Positions 60,127 through 64,000 of a DNA stretch of 64,000 nucleotides are shown here, piece by piece. This stretch comes from Gari tellinella. Lineage: Eukaryota > Mollusca > Bivalvia > Cardiida > Psammobiidae. Positions within the stretch are counted from its first letter, which is position 1. Every line of letters starts with the position of its first letter. The stretch spans positions 23,672,154-23,736,153 of the forward strand of contig OV277874.1 in assembly GCA_922989275.2 (NCBI GenBank), read 5' to 3'. The notes below the pieces were generated by a model. That model made no database searches, was not told the origin of the DNA, and saw only the letters and a program-made list of their open reading frames with translations. A program made the translations under genes and the position numbers.

Positions 60127-60320
60127 TATTTATGTCTAGCGCTTTCACTGCTAACAGTTTGGATCCAGATCAGACGCCGAGTAACTCGGTGTCTGATCAG
60201 AATCCAACCTATGTGAAATTTGAATCATGATCTCTGAGGTACGAAACGTATAAACCCCGTTTCAAAGACTTTGCAGACGACAATAATGAAGCAGACGATA
60301 ATTATGGTTGAAAAAGATTG
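60127..60320 (+). mobile_element. Family D MITE, tips eroded
   Basis: GCGCTTTCACTGC, hairpin GACGCCGAGTAACTCGGTGTC, then GCAGACGACAATAATGAAGC. Confidence 0.65.
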
Positions 60321-60351
60321 ATATAAAATTGGTATTTTGGTTTGTTGGCAT

Positions 60352-60598
60352 TTAACCTCTTCATTCTTAATGACGCCTTAAAGCGCGTTTGCAAACAGTT
60401 TGGATCCTGATCAGACGCCGTGTCATGCGGCGTCTGATCACGCTCCAAACTGTTTAACACTCGTATCGAAATGTTGTAAGTCATACTACATTGAATCGTA
60501 CTTTGAAACGATTTTGCAAACAACAAAATTGAAGCAGACGACAATGAAACGGTGAAGGGGTAAAACTCTCACGATTTATTTGGCAGCGGAAGATTTAA
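60352..60598 (+). mobile_element. Family D MITE, complete
   Basis: TTAA-CCTCTTCATTCTTAATG to GCAGCGGAAGA-TTTAA. Hairpin GACGCCGTGTCATGCGGCGTC; GACGACAATGAAACGGTG in the right interior. Confidence 0.85.
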
Positions 60599-60725
60599 CG
60601 GCATACTCTCATGCCATGAATCTCGTGATGAAAGAAATTATAGGAAAATAAAATATTATGGATGTATGTACAGGGTTGAGCACATTTGGGGGCGTGAAAC
60701 GTTTGTTTTTCAAAGAATTGATATG

Positions 60726-61065
60726 CATTGAAAATAATTTTAAGCCTTATCAGACGCCGAGTAACTTCGTGTCCGATCTGTTACTATGTTTGCAATGGAA
60801 ATATTACTTTTGGCATTTACCCGTTCACTCATAATGACGCTTAAATGCACGCTTGAAAACAGTTTGGATCCTGACCAGACGCCGCGTAACGTTTTGAAAT
60901 GTCTTCAGTAATAATGCCTTATCTTTTAACCTTGAGACGACACTGCAGACAATACAATTGAAACAGACGACAATGAAACGGTGAAAGTGTAAACATATCA
61001 CGACAACTTTTGTGGTAGAAGAGTTAACGCGTTTATTTGGAAAGAATAACGTCTTCTCCACTGTA
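60726..61065 (+). mobile_element. Family A right half split by D
   Basis: Hairpin GACGCCGAGTAACTTCGTG, TATTACTTTTGGCATTTA, D, then ACGCGTTTATTTGGAAAG and GTCTTCTCCACTGTA. Confidence 0.75.
60816..61027 (+). mobile_element. Family D MITE nested in A
   Basis: TTTA-CCCGTTCACTC to GTAGAAGAG-TTAA. Only the left hairpin arm remains (GGATCCTGACCAGACGCCGC). Confidence 0.78.
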
Positions 61066-61203
61066 TTATTGTTTTGTACTTGATATTCCACACGAGTTTC
61101 TTCATTATCATTTACATGTACACGATAAAAATGTGAAATACGACTAGTTTATTCATCAATTGGTTCCTCCTTATCTCTAACAAAAGAGTCTGTACTCAAA
61201 TAA

Positions 61204-61309
61204 TTAACCATTTCACTCCCAAATTGTTCGTCGGATTTTTACTCCCTCGTCCGCTTCAATTTTATTGTTGGCAAGATCGTTTCAAAGTAAGATTCCATGT
61301 AGTATGACT
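61204..61309 (-). mobile_element. Family D right-half fragment
   Basis: TTAA-CCATTTCACTCCC, GTCCGCTTCAATTTTATTG, GATCGTTTCAAAGTAAG; stops at the A element and is not resumed beyond it. Confidence 0.7.
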
Positions 61310-61559
61310 TACAGTGGAGAATGTGTTATTCTTTCCAAATAAACGCGTTTACGCTAAAACTATTATTTGCAGTGCAAACAGTTTGGAGCCAGATCAGACG
61401 CCGGGTAACCCGGCGTCTGATCAGGCTCCAAACTGTTTGCCACCAAGATAAACAAGAATTATCAGACTTGTCCAAAAGTTGTTCTTTTCTACGTTTTAGT
61501 GTTTTGCGTTTGCGTACGTTTGCGTTTAAACGGGAAAGAATAACAGATTCTCCACTGTA
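61310..61559 (-). mobile_element. Family A MITE, young
   Basis: TACAGTGGAGAATGTG to CAGATTCTCCACTGTA with an intact hairpin. Confidence 0.9.
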
Positions 61560-61750
61560 TGTTCGACTTAACCGAGTCCGAGATATCGAAGTTCGACTGT
61601 ACTCTATGGTATCCCGTGATGGGAAAATATTTCATATAAAAAATCCGATATTTCGGTCTTCTGTCATACGACGACACAAGCCCATGGTATATGCCCCATG
61701 GCGAAGAGCAAAAACGCGATAAGCAGCTCGGATGAGTCTGCGACTAAAGG
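61560..61750. repeat. Tc1/pogo-like TIR fragment and a locally duplicated segment
   Basis: 61560-61601 (GAGATATCGAAGTTCGACTG) resembles a CAGTCGAACTTCGATATCTC terminal repeat. 61700-61752 (AACGCGATAAGC, CTCGGATGAGTCTGCGAC) recurs at 62785-62822. Confidence 0.5.
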
Positions 61751-61915
61751 TACTGTAGAGAAGCCGTTATTACTTCCCGTTCAAACGCAAACGAAACGCA
61801 AACGCAATGCACAAACATGTAGAGAATTTTTTTGGACAATTTTGGCTGTCAATATTAAGCTGAGTGGCCCGGCGTCTGATCTGGCTCCAAACTGTTTGCA
61901 ATGGAAATAGATGAA
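61751..61915 (+). mobile_element. Family A MITE, hairpin left arm and right end lost
   Basis: TACTGTAGAGAAGCCG, AACGCAAACGCAATGC, GAGTGG joined to CCCGGCGTCTGATCTGG, ending at GCAATGGAAATAG. Confidence 0.7.
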
Positions 61916-62262
61916 CAGTGGGAACAAAGATATTCTTTCCCGTTTAAACACAATCACAACGCAAACGCAAACCACTAAAACGTATAAAAGTACAGTGGAG
62001 AATCTGTTATTCTTTCCCGTTTAAACGCAAACGTACGCAAACGCATTGCACTAAAACATAGAAAAGGACAACTTTTCGACAATTTTGAATATTCATGTTG
62101 ATCTGAATGGCAAACAGTTTGGAGCCTGATCAGACGCCGGGTTACCCGGCGTCTGATCTGGCTCCAAACTGTTTGTATTGTAAATAATAGATTTAGCGTA
62201 AACGCGTTTATTGGGAAAGAATAACAGATTCTCCACTGTAACCACTAAAACGTATAAAAGTA
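61915..62262 (+). mobile_element. Family A left end with a duplicated stretch flanking young A
   Basis: AACAGTGGGAACAAAG and CGTTTAAACACAATC form the host left end. ACCACTAAAACGTATAAAAG lies on both sides of the inserted A. Confidence 0.75.
61991..62240 (+). mobile_element. Family A MITE, young, with 22-bp flanking repeat
   Basis: TACAGTGGAGAATCTG to CAGATTCTCCACTGTA with an intact hairpin. Flanks 61971-61992 and 62241-62262 are identical. Confidence 0.9.
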
Positions 62263-62319
62263 CAACATTTAGTGAATAGTAAGATTTGTCAAAACATTGC
62301 TGTTTTGTACATTTTAAAA

Positions 62320-62508
62320 ACAAGCGAAATGCACTACTTGATGTAGAAAATAACATTTCTTTTGATAATTCTGGCTACAGATATTAAGCTGAATGCCAAA
62401 AAGTTTGGAGCTTGATCGGACACCCGGCGTCTGATCTGGCTCCAAACCGTTTGCAATGGAAATAATGGTTTTTAGCGCAAACGCGTTTATAACGTCTTCT
62501 CCACTGTA
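62320..62508 (+). mobile_element. Family A MITE, left tip lost
   Basis: AGCGAAATGCACTACTTG, a hairpin shortened to GATCGGACACCCGGCGTC, right end lacking TTGGGAAAG but with GTCTTCTCCACTGTA. Confidence 0.7.
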
Positions 62509-62756
62509 CGGTGGAGAATGTGTTATTCTTTCCCAATAAACGCGTTTACGCTAAAACTATTATTTACAATACAAACAGTTTGGAGCCAGATAAGACGCCG
62601 GGTAACCCGGCCTCTGATCAGGCTCCAAACTGTTTGCCACCAAGATAATCATGAATTATCAGAATTGTCTAAAAGTTGTTCTTTTCTACGTTTGAGTGCT
62701 TTGCGTTTGCGTACGTTTGCGTTTAAACGGGAAAGAATAACAGATTATCCACTGTA
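62507..62756 (-). mobile_element. Family A MITE, young
   Basis: TACGGTGGAGAATGTG to CAGATTATCCACTGTA; shares TA with the previous copy. Confidence 0.9.
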
Positions 62757-63112
62757 TGCTGCGATAGTGAAGAGAGAAAAAACGCGATAAGCGGCTCGGA
62801 TGAGTCTGCGACTAAAGGTACTACTACTGTTGTATTGGACTTTGGAAAGTCCACAAGAGTTCCTGCTGTAACATATACGGGATAAAAACGTGGATTACAA
62901 CTAGTTTATCGGTATATTAGCCGTAAGCCAGGGCAATTATTGTATGAAATCAACCATGGTTTTCCGATAGTAATTAAGGAATTCATGTTTATGGCCGTTC
63001 CTTTTGTGAAAATGCGAGCCCCAGAAGGAACAAAATAAAACCAAAGGATTAGTGTTGCTTTACTGTCGTATAGTGTATGGGATTATTCATTTCGTCGCGT
63101 GGAATAAAATGG
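62757..63112. other. Duplicated segment, then no recognised feature
   Basis: 62768-62822 repeats 61700-61752. A short stem GGACTTTGGAAAGTCC lies at 62838. No exon seen. Confidence 0.4.
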
Positions 63113-63372
63113 TACTGAGGATAAGATGTTATTCTTTCTCAATTAACGCGATAATGATAAAATTATTGTCTATTACTGCACACAAAATATTGAGCAATAT
63201 CAGACCTGGCGTCTGCCCAGACTCCAAGCTGTTTGCAATTAAGATAAAAAAAAAATAAAGCGTGTGAAATTTAAAATTTGATAAAGTAAAAACGTTTTGT
63301 TTTTATCTTAATGCATTGCGTTTGCGTTTCGTTTGCGTTTGAACGGGAATGAATCACGCCTTCTCCACTGTA
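63113..63372 (-). mobile_element. Family A MITE, decayed
   Basis: TACTGAGGATAAGATG to GCCTTCTCCACTGTA. The hairpin is mostly lost (TCAGACCTGGCGTCTGCCC). Confidence 0.75.
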
Positions 63373-63654
63373 GAAACATGCTTTTTTTATTTCCACGTGT
63401 ATGGTTGTCGTGGGAGATGAATATACGGCTAAGAAAAGTCGGTAAAAGGTTTCTGAAATATTGTTGTGTGTGTTGCCAAGAATTGAGCCTGCCGGAGTCG
63501 TTGACAATATGATATGGAATATTTTACGATGAGAAGTGTGTGGCAGTTCTTAGCCAAAGTAATACGACGTATGGAATAATCCAACAGAATTCAGTGGAGA
63601 GGTTATGGGCTTTTTGGACATTCAGTGCTATGGATAAGATAGTAATGTTGATGC
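63373..63654. other. No recognised feature
   Basis: No element end or exon identified. Confidence 0.35.
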
Positions 63655-63857
63655 TACAGTTGCGAATACGTTTTCCTTACCCGTTTAAACGCAAACGAAA
63701 CGCAACGCATTGCAATAAAATGGAGAAAAAAATCAAATTTTTGAAAACTCTGAATTGTTGATTTTAACCTGAATGACAAACAGTTTGGAGCCTATCAGAC
63801 GCCGAGTTACCCGGTGTCTGATCTGGTTCCAAACTGTTTGCATTTGAAATAAAATGT
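63655..63857 (+). mobile_element. Family A MITE joined to half of E
   Basis: TACAGTTGCGAATACG, AACGCAAACGAAACGC, hairpin GACGCCGAGTTACCCGGTGTC, TGAAATAAAATG. The A right end is replaced by family E. Confidence 0.75.
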
Positions 63858-64000
63858 TAAGCATTCTGCTTTATCTGCAGCCTGCTTTAAGCGATTATCT
63901 GCTAGAAAATAGAAACTATTTCTTATGATTTTTATTTGTGAACGTAGATCCATACATTGGAATTATTTTCTTCAGTAGAGGATTCAATTAAAGGCGTAAA
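63858..64000 (+). mobile_element. Family E right half
   Basis: It begins inside the E hairpin (GCATTCTGCTTTATCTGCAG) and continues GCCTGCTTTAAGCGATTATC, ATTTTCTTCAGTAGAGG, AAAGGCG. The window ends before its terminus. Confidence 0.7.

Noticed and set aside
1446..60900. CRISPR array suggested by many near-identical palindromic repeats
   Set aside because: The repeats lie in transposon copies of differing families, with kilobase spacing and no regular spacers, in animal DNA.
4424..64000. Second and later exons of the receptor
   Set aside because: No open stretch with the expected continuation of the ligand-binding domain, transmembrane, kinase-like or cyclase motifs was found in any unique stretch. 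Short exons could still have been missed by eye.

Overview
This is eukaryotic (metazoan) DNA, most likely from a mollusc and probably a bivalve. The host assignment is inference. It rests on an animal receptor exon with a GT splice donor, an L2/CR1-type LINE, a tRNA-derived SINE, very dense short DNA transposons, and frequent TACATGTA words, which I associate with bivalve genomes. Nothing bacterial or viral is visible.

Only one host coding exon is convincing: 3724-4423 on the + strand. It is the first exon of a receptor with a natriuretic-peptide-receptor-like (ANF-receptor fold) ligand-binding domain. No later exon was found, so the remaining ~59.6 kb is either a giant first intron or lies outside an exon fragment.

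The rest is a graveyard of mobile elements. Names used here are local. Family A: about 90 copies or pieces, ~250 bp, termini CAGTGGAGAA, TA target duplication; the + strand means the CCCGTTTAAACGC end is on the left and the CCCAATAAACGCG end on the right. Family B: ~340 bp, termini CAGTGCTCCCTCC, TA. Family C: ~325 bp, termini CAGTACTGAA, TA. Family D: ~220-290 bp, termini CCCTTTCACT, TTAA, piggyBac-like. Family E: ~250 bp, termini CCCTTTACC, TTAA. Family F: ~350 bp, a TTTCTCACATAAC repeat plus a long hairpin. Single long elements are H (41.5-42.3 kb), I (8.3-9.1 kb), L (19.2-20.2 kb), M (51.4-52.7 kb, with a tRNA-like core) and P (57.2-58.3 kb, with 10-bp word arrays). A 5'-truncated LINE with an intact reverse transcriptase reading frame occupies 29.8-33.2 kb. 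It sits in the first of about three tandem copies of a ~0.95 kb segment, and the second copy preserves the empty site.

The most unusual signal is a shared ~60-bp hairpin. Families A, B and D have different ends and two different target-site rules (TA and TTAA), yet all carry the same inner stem (GATCAGACGCC) with CAAACAGTTTG-like or CAGCTTG-like outer arms. The hairpin also occurs alone, with altered stems, and as half-hairpins. Several elements are chimeras of two families joined at or beside it. Family E carries a second hairpin that behaves similarly. Nested insertions (A in B, A in C, A in H, A in A, D in A, E in A, F in A) give a relative age series in which the A subfamily with a TCTGTTATT terminus is youngest. 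Element boundaries were read by eye, so those of degenerate copies may be off by several bases.
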